Source: Saitoella complicata NRRL Y-17804
Taxonomy: Eukaryota > Ascomycota > Saitoellomycetes > Saitoellales > Saitoellaceae
DNA: 64,000 nt
Assembly: GCF_001661265.1 (NCBI RefSeq)
Contig: NW_017567004.1
Location: 16,959 to 80,958 of the forward strand
Direction of reading: 5' to 3'
The notes under the pieces are model-generated. The model did not search any database, had not been told where the DNA came from, and saw only the letters and a program-made list of their open reading frames with translations. Every line of letters starts with the position of its first letter. Position 1 is the stretch's first letter. The translations under genes were made by a program, and so were the position numbers. This document shows, one piece after another, positions 10,202 through 19,669 of this stretch.

Positions 10202-10918
10202 GAGAGGTTTAGGAAGACATTTTATGGGAGATCAAGGATCTAATGGGAAGATTTTCACGATTAAAATATGTTCCATTCAGCGCACCTGCTGGTGGTGAAC
10301 ATTGAAGCGAGCAGTAGAGGAATCGGAAACGAAGGAGGGTGATGACGAATTCGTTGACGACAATGAGGACGAGGATGAGGATGATATCCTTGGGAATCTA
10401 GCGGGCCTGTTATAAAAGGGCAAATTACGGTCCAGATCCACGATTAAGCAGGCGGACACAATGGCCACCTGCAAAAGTACACAATATACGTACTCGCATG
10501 GACATACGACAACACTGCCGCGGCGTGGGAAGATGAACGTCCTGACGACCTGCTAAGTCACCCGGTGTAACATGGATCTAAGTACGGTAGTGTTGTTCGT
10601 TGGTCACGATGAGGGGATCGTCATATCTACCCTCCTTCCGAAGATGAACGGCTATGGCTCGACAAGCTTCACATTCCCTAGCTAAGCCTAGCCTGGACTT
10701 ACCCGCGAGGAACACGGGGCCCAGCCGTGATCATCTTCCCCGCTCGCGATCGTCCAGTTCCGTCGACGTCAGATCATCATGAGGTTAAGCAAACTGTGAC
10801 AAGGCAGGGATTCGGGAGATGAGAATATGAGCGGATGACTGTATGGCTGGCTTAGGGTCACCATAAGAAGATGTTCAACTGTAACTTTTCTGGATCACCG
10901 CGAAAGCTTTTTCTCCAA
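10202..10918. other. Mostly non-coding; contains an acidic reading frame
   Basis: Only the acidic frame at about 10315-10413 stands out (about 33 codons, closed upstream by TGA and without its own ATG), perhaps the last exon of the orphan gene. The rest holds no gene I can support. Confidence 0.4.
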
Positions 10919-10919
10919 C

Positions 10920-12237
10920 ATGGGCATCTCACTATTCATGAGAGCTGTGATCTCCCTCGCGTGGATCACGTCAGCGACAGTATTTGGCCAAAGCACGACA
11001 AACAGCACCGCGGACCTCTGCGCTAGCAACATTTTCCACCTCTCCACCCCTCCCTTCGACAACTACTACACAGACAGCAATAGACCACATCTATTCAGCA
11101 CGGGCCTGAGCGTCGTCAACGTTGTTGCGCAAACACCTACAGATAAAGCCTTCGCTCTCACTCCTCAACCCTGTCTTGTCGAACGACGTGATCGGTGCGG
11201 TTCTCCAGCGTGGGAATTGGGAAGGGGCATTGTGCCATGAAAAGAAAATCGGTGAGTATCAACGCTGCAAGACTGTCTCGTGGGTAGATATGATGTGTGA
11301 CGTTGTCCTTATAGTTCCTTCGGGTAAATTTGACGCAGGAGGAGGCGATGTCGAGATTGGCGGGGATGTCAACGAGAGCTATTTCGCTGGACCGGATGAT
11401 GCGGATCTCATTGGGAGTGATGGCGTCACGTTCTACGGACTAGCACTCGACGGGAACAATAACCAAAGTATCGTGGAGATGATGAACAGTGATGATTGTG
11501 ATTGCTTTATCTGTTTTATTATTGGACCTGAAGCTGACCTGAACATTTCACAGGTTTCCGTCACTTCCTCCTCAACACCAACGACGACCAACTCATATCC
11601 TTCTTGAACCAAGCAGCCAACAACCTCAACCGCGAGTTCCCTGCTGGGACGTTGACGAATGCGGAGATGTTGGTCGCCGATCCGGCGTTTGGTGGGGATC
11701 CGGTGCATGCTGCGAATTGGACAAGGGGAGCATATGTGAGTCAATCTGCTAAGTGTATTCCTTACTGGCCATGGTGCTGATGAATCCCGCTCAGCATGGC
11801 ACGGTTATCTGGTCCTGGCATACGGCTGTGATGGCTGGGGGTCTCGAGCGTCAGCTCGCTCAATGCGATAATTCGACTTCGACACCTGCTTGCGTACTGA
11901 TGACACAATGTATCTCAATGTGGTCAGCGCTTATTCGAACCTCTGGGATGTCATCGAGGGGAACGCGGCGCAGTTGACGCAGGAGGTTTGGAGTTGGGGA
12001 GTATATGGATGGAGGATTTGAGGTGGTGCTGTCGAGTGACATTCCTGCTCCTGGTGGTATTCCTCAGGTATGTGACATGTGATTTTAGATGTTTGCTCAC
12101 GAGACTGACTGAGTTTCAGACCGAAAGCATTCCATGCAACTTTGGAGTCTCACGTTCTTGGCAGCCCAGAGGAACCCAATTTACGCCTGAAGTTGGGACA
12201 GAGCTCGATGCCCGACATTATGAATTGGGTTAAACAT
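10920..12237 (+). pseudogene. Broken secreted six-hairpin glycosidase-like gene
   Basis: The first codons give a signal peptide (MRAVISLAWITSATVFGQS) followed by DLCASNIFHLSTPPFDNYY, then blocks matching fungal secreted six-hairpin glycosidase-like proteins: LLNPVLSNDVIGAVLQRGNW, GVTFYGLALDGNNNQSIVEM, EMLVADPAFGGDPVHAANWT, HGTVIWSWHTAVMAGGLERQ and MQLWSLTFLAAQRNPIYA. The blocks lie in different frames. Some changes are introns (about 11252-11313, 11492-11552, 11735-11793), but frame breaks near 11160, 11895, 11990 and 12125 are not explained by splicing. The first conserved block meets the later ones after about 50 residues, whereas I would expect a few hundred, so an internal part is also lost. 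Family assignment rests on recall of these blocks. Confidence 0.7.
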
Positions 12238-12506
12238 TTACCTCGCAGGATATGGACGTTGCAATTGTGCCGGAACTTGAGGACGCAAGTAGCTGTATGA
12301 TCATCACTCGAGCTCAGCTATTGGAAACTTGCTGTTTAGGAATTCTTTTGCTTCCACGCGATCGCGAAGTGCTGGTGGTATCTGGAAAGCCTTCAGGGAT
12401 TCTGAAAGAACTAGCCGTAACGTTTACGTTGTTCAAGCATTCCAAATCTGATCCTTCTTCTCACGGCTCTATCGATTGTCTCTGCAGAACCCTTCGAACC
12501 CTCTCC

Positions 12507-14663
12507 TCACCCACTCCCCTCCTCAATCCCCTCCCCAACCCCCTCCACAACCTCCAACACCCCCCTCAACACCTCCCTCCCCTCCCACCCCACGCGCTCA
12601 GTCGCGATAGCGACAATGGCACTGACATCGCGTTCGAGGTTGATGAAATTGATTTCGCCGCGGATGGGGATGGTTAGGATGTGCTGTGTGAGGAGGGAGG
12701 AGAGGTGGGGGAGGGCGTGGGTTAGGAGGAGGGTGGTGAGGAGGGCTGGTAGTAAGTCTTTGGATAGCGGCGCCAGGAGGTTATTGTAGGCTTTCGAAAA
12801 CTTGGTCGCGACGGTCGAGGGCGCTGTCGACGGACTCGTGTAATCCGTCCCCGCGAACGCATCCTCAACAACCCCCCTCATCCCCCTCTTAACAACCCCC
12901 TCAAACAAGCCCCTTACCCCCTCCCCACAAACCCCCTCAATTCTCCCCTCAACACCCCCTCTCAACTCCTCCAACACCTCCTTCACATCCTCTGGCGACA
13001 ATGCGCGTCCAGTGAGTTCGTCGATGACTCGGGCGAGATAGATGCGTGCGGTGTAGAGGTTATTGACCCAGGCACATCTTTCCGTGACTACGCCACTCGA
13101 CACTCGACGACGAGCGACACCTAGGAAATCACTTTCCAGAATCCGACGGAGGCCGGAGACGACGCCTCGGATGGCGCAGACGTCACCCGTCGCCAACGTT
13201 CGGGAGAGGAGGGATTTGGTGATGTAGAATAGGTCGTCGACCACAGATGTGATCTGCTCCAGTTTCTCCTCCATCACGAACGCTTTTTCCAAATTCCTTC
13301 TCAATAGGTGCGTTGTGAGTTCGACGTAAACCCCCAAGACCCTCTCCGCGACTTTTTTCTCCAACGCACTCTCGGCCAATACAGTGTTGATGCCATCGAT
13401 CTCGACTTTCTGCTCCACATATCCCGTATAGGCATTCCATCGCGCCAAAAACGTACCCAGTTCCACACTCAATAAATCCAACTCCCTAACATCCTCCGCA
13501 CCCAAGACGTCCTCAACACTTCCCCCTTCCCTATCTCGCGCGTCCAAACTCCGTCGCCCGCCCGTTCCCGGCGCCGGACTCGCCACCCTACTAACCGCCG
13601 CGCTCAAACTCCCCTTCAGCGCATTCTGCGCAACCCCCCTCATCTTCTTTTCTCCCCCCGTAAATGCCTCGGTGAGCTTCTCCCACCCCCACCCCCGCGT
13701 CCGCCCGATCGCGCGTTCGACCCCTCTCTCCTCCCAATGCGAGTTCAGGATCAACGCACCACGCCTATCCCCCTCATTCTGTAACTTTCGTGCTATCTCC
13801 AATGCGGAGTGGATGTCGAAGGTGGATGCGATGATGGGCGTATGGGTTGTGAGGAGTTTGGCGAGGATGGAGAGGAGGGTACCGAATGTTGTGGGGTAGG
13901 TCGATGGGTCGGGGGTGGAGATGGTGATGGACTTAAGTTTTTGTACGGTTAGGTCGACGACGAATTTTTGGTAGACAGAGACGCCGATATTGGGTTTTCC
14001 GATTCTGGAGAATGTGCGGATCCATGTCTCAGCAGCACCAGAATCTCCACTCTTTACCGCAGCCCAAAACTCACTCTCAACAACCCCAACCAACTTCTCC
14101 CCCGCATTGGCAATTGTCTCATGAGGCAGTAACGGCGCAGCCTCACTCGGCACAACCGCCGCCGCGAACGGCGACTCCAACACACTCCCCGGATGTGCCA
14201 ACGCATGCTCCAACGCATCAATCACCCTCGTGTAGTCCGGCACCGGGGCCTCCAGTGCCGTCGTAATGTCCCGAATTGAGTCTTTAAGGTCTTGGGTTGC
14301 TATCACGACTTCCCGAGTCTCCCGTACCCTCTGGCCTTCGAGATCAAGGTTGCGGACGCGAGCGCCAACACTCTCCGCGCCCCTCCCCGCCTTGCCCACG
14401 ACCTCACCCAACCTCCCCACAACTTCCCCAGCATCAATCAACCGTGCGCGATGCGTGGTGAGTGCTCGAAGTTCAGTGTCGAGGGCGGCACGGTTTGCGA
14501 GGTGGAGTTTGAGGGAGGCGGTCAATGAGGCATCGAGGGTGGAGAGGGCGTCGAGGGCTGAGTGGAGTTGGGGGAGGGATGTGGCGGTGTGGATTGAGGG
14601 TGGATCGATTGGGGCCATTGATGGAGGACCCCTTCGGTGAGGTGAGGTGAGTTGTCTGGGCAA
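12507..14663 (-). CDS. COG4: Conserved oligomeric Golgi complex subunit 4
   Basis: Subunit of the COG tethering complex (lobe A) that captures vesicles recycling within the Golgi and binds the SNARE regulator Sly1 and syntaxin-5-type SNAREs. One exon, 718 codons, near the expected size. The N-terminus is helical (LHSALDALSTLDASLTASLK, LHLANRAALDTELRALTTHR); then come KLVGVVESEFWAAVKSGDSG, RIGKPNIGVSVYQKFVVDL and a C-terminal block with AYNNLLAPLSKDLLPALL and GEINFINLERDVSAIVAIAT, typical of COG4. The first ATG (14663) precedes a basic stretch; the in-frame MAPIDPPSI at 14618 may be the true start. Confidence 0.85.
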   Translation of the reverse strand: MPRQLTSPHRRGPPSMAPIDPPSIHTATSLPQLHSALDALSTLDASLTASLKLHLANRAALDTELRALTTHRARLIDAGEVVGRLGEVVGKAGRGAESVGARVRNLDLEGQRVRETREVVIATQDLKDSIRDITTALEAPVPDYTRVIDALEHALAHPGSVLESPFAAAVVPSEAAPLLPHETIANAGEKLVGVVESEFWAAVKSGDSGAAETWIRTFSRIGKPNIGVSVYQKFVVDLTVQKLKSITISTPDPSTYPTTFGTLLSILAKLLTTHTPIIASTFDIHSALEIARKLQNEGDRRGALILNSHWEERGVERAIGRTRGWGWEKLTEAFTGGEKKMRGVAQNALKGSLSAAVSRVASPAPGTGGRRSLDARDREGGSVEDVLGAEDVRELDLLSVELGTFLARWNAYTGYVEQKVEIDGINTVLAESALEKKVAERVLGVYVELTTHLLRRNLEKAFVMEEKLEQITSVVDDLFYITKSLLSRTLATGDVCAIRGVVSGLRRILESDFLGVARRRVSSGVVTERCAWVNNLYTARIYLARVIDELTGRALSPEDVKEVLEELRGGVEGRIEGVCGEGVRGLFEGVVKRGMRGVVEDAFAGTDYTSPSTAPSTVATKFSKAYNNLLAPLSKDLLPALLTTLLLTHALPHLSSLLTQHILTIPIRGEINFINLERDVSAIVAIATERVGWEGREVLRGVLEVVEGVGEGIEEGSG

Positions 14664-14766
14664 TGACCTTTCGAGACTACGTTACAGGGTACGGTGAGGT
14701 CGTGATGCAGGGCACCTGGGGTGCAGCTGAACGGCCGACACGTACAAACCCAAGAAGTTCAAAAAG

Positions 14767-16006
14767 ATGGACGATTCATGGGACGTCTCAAAAGCAGTCC
14801 GCACATTCGATGCCTTCCCCAAAGCGTCCCATCACTACGTAACCCACTCCTCCCGAGGAGGAATCATGACGATCATCTGGACCCTCCTCACACTCTACCT
14901 AGCTTTTCACGAGCTCTCATCATGGTACGTGTGCCAGCTTTCTCGCGGATCTTCAAAGTTGACTGTAGAGCAGGTTCGACGGCCAGGAAGAACATCAATT
15001 CAGCGTCGCGAGGGAAATCGGAGACATGATGCAGATTAACATCGACATGACTGTCGCGATGCCGTGTGATGTGATTCAGGTTAATGTGCAAAGTGCGACC
15101 GGTGATCGCGTTCTCGCACAAAACGCTTTAACCCTCGAAGGGGTACCTCGCCCTCCACACTCCTCCCATCACTCAGCTAACCATATGTTTGTTTAGACAA
15201 CCTTCGACACCTCCTCCGCCCACCTTCTCACTACAACAACCCCCCACTCCCCCCCCTCCCTCCCCTCAATCCTCCGTGCGTCAAAAAAACACACCTTCCC
15301 CTCCCGCAAACCCATCAAAAACGCAGACGCCTGCAGAATCTACGGCTCCCTCGACGTCGACAAAGTCCAAGGGGACCTCCACATAACCGCCGTCGGCCAT
15401 GGATACCAAACCCAAGGCCCCCACCAACCCCAGCACCTCGCACACGATAAAATGAATTTCTCGCATGTGATTGATGAGTTGAGTTTTGGTGCTTTTTACC
15501 CGAGGCTCGAGAATCCGCTCGATATGACCGCGAGTGTCACCGAAGAACGTACGTGTGTGCACGCACCCTCCCCCTATAGGTACGATGGAGGGCTAACATT
15601 GTGTGTAGATTGGCAAACCTTCAAATACTTCCTCTCAATCGTCCCAACAACATACATCTCATCCCTCCCCCCCTCCCACGCCATCACGACGAACCAATAC
15701 GCCGTAACCTCCCAATCCCGTCCCTCCCCCTCCTCCCACTCCTCGGGCAAACCACCCGGTATCTTCTTCCAATACGATATCGAACCACTCGAGCTCACGG
15801 TGCGTGATAAGAGAGCGGGGTTGGGATCGTTTTTGGTGAGGGTTGCGGGGATACTGGGGGGGTGTTTTGTTTGCGCTGAGTGGGGGTTGAAGGGGGTTGA
15901 TGTTGTGCTGAGGGGGGTGTTGGGGAGGGGGAGGGGTAGGGGAGTGGGGGAGGCGGGGGAGGGCGAGGGGTTGTTGAGTCCGGTGGAGGGGAAGGAATAT
16001 TTTTGA
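14767..16006 (+). CDS. ERV41: ER-Golgi vesicle protein Erv41 (ERGIC2-type)
   Basis: Membrane component of COPII vesicles that, with Erv46, acts as a retrieval receptor between ER and Golgi. Four exons (14767-14924, 14974-15142, 15197-15548, 15609-16006) join in frame to 358 residues. Exon 1 gives DAFPKASHHYVTHSSRGGIM, a start typical of the family, then a membrane span (TIIWTLLTLYLAFHEL). The lumenal part has INIDMTVAMPCDVIQVNV, CRIYGSLDVDKVQGDLHI and MNFSHVIDELSFGAFYPRLE, the ERGIC lumenal signature. Near the end, TVRDKRAGLGSFLVRVAGIL and the GGCF stretch form the second span. The cytosolic tail is Gly/Arg-rich. All three introns show GT..AG and keep phase. Confidence 0.92.
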
Positions 16007-16151
16007 GTTTTGTTCAGAGGGGGGAGGGAGAGGGGGGGAGCGGAGGATATACCCATCACGACCCAGTTCATTTATTCGGCGCAAGATCAATGATACGAAA
16101 CAACACAGCAATACGAGATATATGAGAATATGAAAAGCTCGCACTACAGAT

Positions 16152-17655
16152 TTAATGTCTCATCGGATCACACCCAACCCTCCTCCTTACCTCCCCAATC
16201 CTCCCCACCATAAACCCACTAACAACCCCCTCCCTCCCCTTCCCAAACTGCACGAAATCCCCAAGGGCACAATACCCCTCCTCCCACCTCCACGCTAAAC
16301 ATCGCTCCCACGCCTCACACGCCGTTCTGCAGTTTTCTTTGTCGTACCATGGCGCACGGTCGGGTGGATCGTTGGGGGTAGGGTCTGAGCGCCGGTATTT
16401 AACGGAGCGGGCGTTGTTGTCCCAGGAGGGGAGTTCGGGGGTGAGTTGGTGTGCGATGAAGTAATCGTAGATGTCGGCGTATTTTATGTAGCCCTGTACG
16501 TCCATCCCTACGTTAGCAGGTCATTATCATATCATATGCTTTTCGTACCTCTTCTGGCATCATCGCTTTCTCGAATTCGTATAGCATGCCCATCTCCCTG
16601 GCGTCAAGATGGTGGAGTGTCATGATGGGTCTACACCAGCGGTCTTCGCGGTATGTAACCATATCGGGTGGTTCACGCTGAAAGATGAGTTTCATCGTCT
16701 CTGAGCGCCAGAAACCGAAACCGAGGTCTTTAAAGGATTTAGCGAGTACGTGATCCCCAAACGAGGTCTTCTCCCCCTCCCACCGATGTTGATCGTACTC
16801 GGGTGTGGCTACGGTAGCTTTCAGGAGAGCCTTGGACATGATGATCCCTGCGCCGCCGTGTGCGAACAGTTGTTTGTCAGTCCATGTTGGGGCTCCGGTG
16901 TAGATTGCTTCGGATGAGTTGAGGGTGTTTAACCACCGCACGAGGTTTTGCCAGATGATGTAGGTGTCACAGTCGACCATCACATACCACTCCATGTCTG
17001 GATATCTTTTGTAGGCATCCACCAACGCTGGCACGAATTTGTATTTGTCGAGCCTCCATCCGGCTTTTCCGATGTCACCCTTGAATATGGTCGTCTTGCC
17101 CGGTCCGCCAGTTCGTAACGCAACTTGATGTCGATAGAGCTCGAAATCCCGGTGATGGGTTTTGTAGTGTGGTGACACATTCACGAGGGCGTCGTAGATC
17201 TGAACACCGGCCACTGTGTCCTCTTGGTCGGAGTAGATGAGGAAATTGGGGACCGAGCCATCTCGAAGGGAAGTCGCGAGGTGAATCGGGATCCGGTCCC
17301 AGAGGACTGTGGCGCCGGTTTTTATAATCAACAGGATTTTGTCGGCCCCGGGAGGTTTGGGGCGACCCTTGTATGTGGTGGGGGTGAGGGGAGCGAGGGG
17401 GACTTGCGCGTTTTCTTCGAAGGTGACTTCGTCGGTGTTGCGAACGACACCGTCTTCTTCGTGTTGGATTGAGCCAGGTACTTGTAGGTCGATTGAGGCA
17501 TCTTCACGAGAGGTCTGACGATCGTGTAACTTGCTGAGGATGAACAAGGTGATCGCGGTTCCGCATAGCCACGTGAGCATTCGTTGGAAACCTCGCGTAG
17601 TACGATAAGAACAACGCCTAGATGGCGCTGGTACCAACATGCTCAAAGGTCTCAT
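16152..17655 (-). CDS. Type II membrane glycosyltransferase, GT31-like, with Cys-rich C-terminus
   Basis: Two exons: 16549-17655 and 16152-16493, joined by a 55-nt intron (GTACGA..GTACAG), giving 482 residues. The N-terminus is a short basic cytosolic tail and one signal-anchor (LTWLCGTAITLFILSKL), as in Golgi transferases. The catalytic domain has ADKILLIIKTGATVLWDRIP, KYKFVPALVDAYKRYPDMEW, then YVMVDCDTYIIWQNLVRWL with the metal-binding DxD (DCD), and LFAHGGAGIIMSKALL. These are features of fungal GT31-type beta-glycosyltransferases. The C-terminal exon adds ENCRTACEAWERCLAWRW and GYCALGDFV, a spaced-cysteine domain recalling PAN/Apple folds. Donor and acceptor sugars are unknown. Confidence 0.82.
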
Positions 17656-18116
17656 CGTTCACTTCCAGTGACCTTTGGCTGGTGAGACTGTATACGTATA
17701 CGTCGGACAACGCGAGCAGTTCTGTATGCCCAAAGGAGGGATTGGTGATGCCATGATCATAAGATGAGGCAACTTCGCCTCATTTGTCTTGGCGAAATCC
17801 TGTTCCGGAGATGTGTCCGTCATCGAGATGTCCAATCCCGAGCCGTGTCTGTGCCCAGACCAAGGTCAACCAGCTGGTGCGCACGAGATCTCCGCACTCT
17901 AAACCTTAAATGCCCGTCATCGACAAACGCAAAATCTGCGTTTAGGAGGATTCTGACTATACATGGGCGGGTATTTGGGAAGGTAGATACTCTACATTGA
18001 CATCTGCAAATGCAACCAACAGTCACAATTTACAACGCCAAACCAAGCTAGCCAAACTAGCCCAAATGATATACAAAACTCACTGGGAAACAGAAATTCG
18101 ATACGCAACCTTCCGA
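17656..18116. other. Intergenic, nothing recognised
   Basis: 5' flank of the leftward glycosyltransferase and 3' flank of the next leftward gene. Short frames only. Confidence 0.5.
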
Positions 18117-18582
18117 TCAATTGGCCTTCAACGAAGCCCCCAACCCTGTCTTCCAAATCGTCTCGAAAAAGCAGTCATTAACCTGTGCCACCTCCCCCCT
18201 CATCGTACTAGCTGTCAACAACTCAAAACTGATAGACAACACGGGCACACCCGTCATCTCCTCTCTCACCCTCGTAACTTCCTCCTTCGTAATATTCTTA
18301 TCAACCACCACTCCTGCAGGCTTAAGTTCGGCAGCGTCGTAAGCCTCACGAAGAGCCTCCAAATCGTCGGTGGCTCCAGAGACGTAGTAGCCGAGGATGG
18401 AGAGGTAGGCAGGTAGTGTGGGCTTTTCTGCACCAAACCCGTACGCGAGCAGAGGAACTCGAGGAGGTGAGTAAGCTGAGTTCCAGTTATCGATTTCGGC
18501 GCCGGTGGGGTGTCTGTTGGATGACACTGTAGATTCAGAGTCAGAAAGGACCAAGAGGACCCGGACCATAGAGCAACCCACT
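18117..18582 (-). CDS. Small protein of unknown function; start codon apparently split by an intron
   Basis: The frame ends at 18117 and is clearly open from 18526 downward (GVVVDKNITKEEVTRVREEM, NDCFFETIWKTGLGASLKAN). At its upstream end is a good intron (18527-18581: GTGGGT donor, CTGACT branch, CTACAG acceptor, 55 nt). Splicing joins the A at 18582 to TG at 18526-18525, creating ATG and a 136-codon frame starting MSSNRHPTGAEIDNW; A plus exon 2 is exactly 411 nt. Without splicing, the frame could start inside the intron as MGCSMVRV. I do not recognise the family: a hydrophobic strand (VPLLAYGFG) is followed by alternating helix and strand segments, but no catalytic motif is evident. Confidence 0.55.
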
Positions 18583-18913
18583 TGTATTAAACTCAGGATA
18601 TGTTCAGAAGTCTGGTTGAAGACAGAGAACTACGCGGTTCTGACATGACGATTTATCAATTGCTAAGAGCAACGGGTAAGCTTTGCCGAATAGGTGGAGC
18701 TCGTCCAGCACATGACCGTTTACATCATCGACAAACGGTACGGTTACCTGCATCCGATCAAGCAGCGAAACGGATAGCTGCGGCCGAGATAAGACATTAT
18801 CCGCCAAACCCCATTTTTGACAGCACTGAAATTGGAGTAGTAACTCCCTTGGCGATGGAGAGCAGTGGGTAGCAGAAGGTTTGACAGCAAGAGGGACCGA
18901 CGCAAAAAAGGCG
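18583..18913. other. Intergenic between unknown gene and tRNA-Gln
   Basis: Holds the presumed 5' leader and promoter of the leftward 18.1-kb gene. No other feature seen. Confidence 0.5.
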
Positions 18914-18995
18914 AGGTCGTGCCCGGAATCGAACCGGGGTTGTTCGGAAGCCGAGGCATCAGAACCGAAAGTGATAACCGCTACACTACACAACC
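18914..18995 (-). tRNA. tRNA-Gln (anticodon CUG) with a 10-nt intron
   Basis: Read on the minus strand, GGTTGTG pairs with CACGACC to form the acceptor stem. The D-arm reads GTGTAGCGGTTATCAC, the anticodon stem is TTCGG/CCGAA and the T-arm is CCCGG-TTCGATT-CCGGG. The loop TT-CTG-A carries anticodon CUG. Ten extra bases (TGCCTCGGCT) follow base 37, the standard place for eukaryotic tRNA introns. D-arm and anticodon-arm sequence agree with fungal glutamine tRNA. The A and B box regions are intact, so the gene looks functional. Confidence 0.93.
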
Positions 18996-19669
18996 AGATG
19001 ATTGAAATTATTTCAATGATTGATTATACAAAGAGCCATGACCGATAAACCTCAGTTCCCACGGATTTTGATCCATCGTATAGCCTGCTGCTGTCTGTTA
19101 AGCACCATTTGCGTTACATGGCAGACATGTTTCCGTTATTTTTGCTATCCAGGCGTCCTACAAGAAAGTCTTGTCTTGTACATGTATGTTGGTAAATCAC
19201 ATCTAGATAGACTGGCTGCGAGTACTTATTCCCGTCAAGGGCGGTGTTCTTGCATCGAGAGGCAGCTATTGTTCAGGCCCATAACATCTACTGGCACAGC
19301 ACTGCTGAGATGCCCCTTCAATAGCTCCTGGGAAGCATCAACGACCCAGAAATCCTCAATGTCATATTGCGTATACCTAGTTGATTCTATACTCGGACAC
19401 CGTGGGAATCGTGCTTCCCATAGCTCGAGGCAGTCCGACGGAAGACTAAAACTGTGGTCAACTCGCAGCTGCAGTATGGGATTGGTTCCGGACTGTCATT
19501 TGGGAAGGCGTAAGGTTACGTCACGGTTCGATTCATACCAGCAGAATGACCGTGTTCCACTGAATGCCGAAACACCCGCTTTCTGGCTAACCTAAGATCG
19601 TCTATTCATCCTAATATCAATATGGTATCCTCTTCCTGCACCAACCCCTCTACCATCCCAACGCATCAC
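18996..19669. other. Intergenic between tRNA-Gln and BZZ1
   Basis: A rightward frame of 191 codons (19020-19595) is present, but it has no motif, an odd Cys/Ser/Arg-rich composition and no support. No repeat or second RNA gene was seen. Confidence 0.45.

Noticed and set aside
19020-19595. 191-codon rightward frame next to tRNA-Gln
   Set aside because: No motif, no sensible composition, and not conserved in any pattern I recognise; treated as chance.
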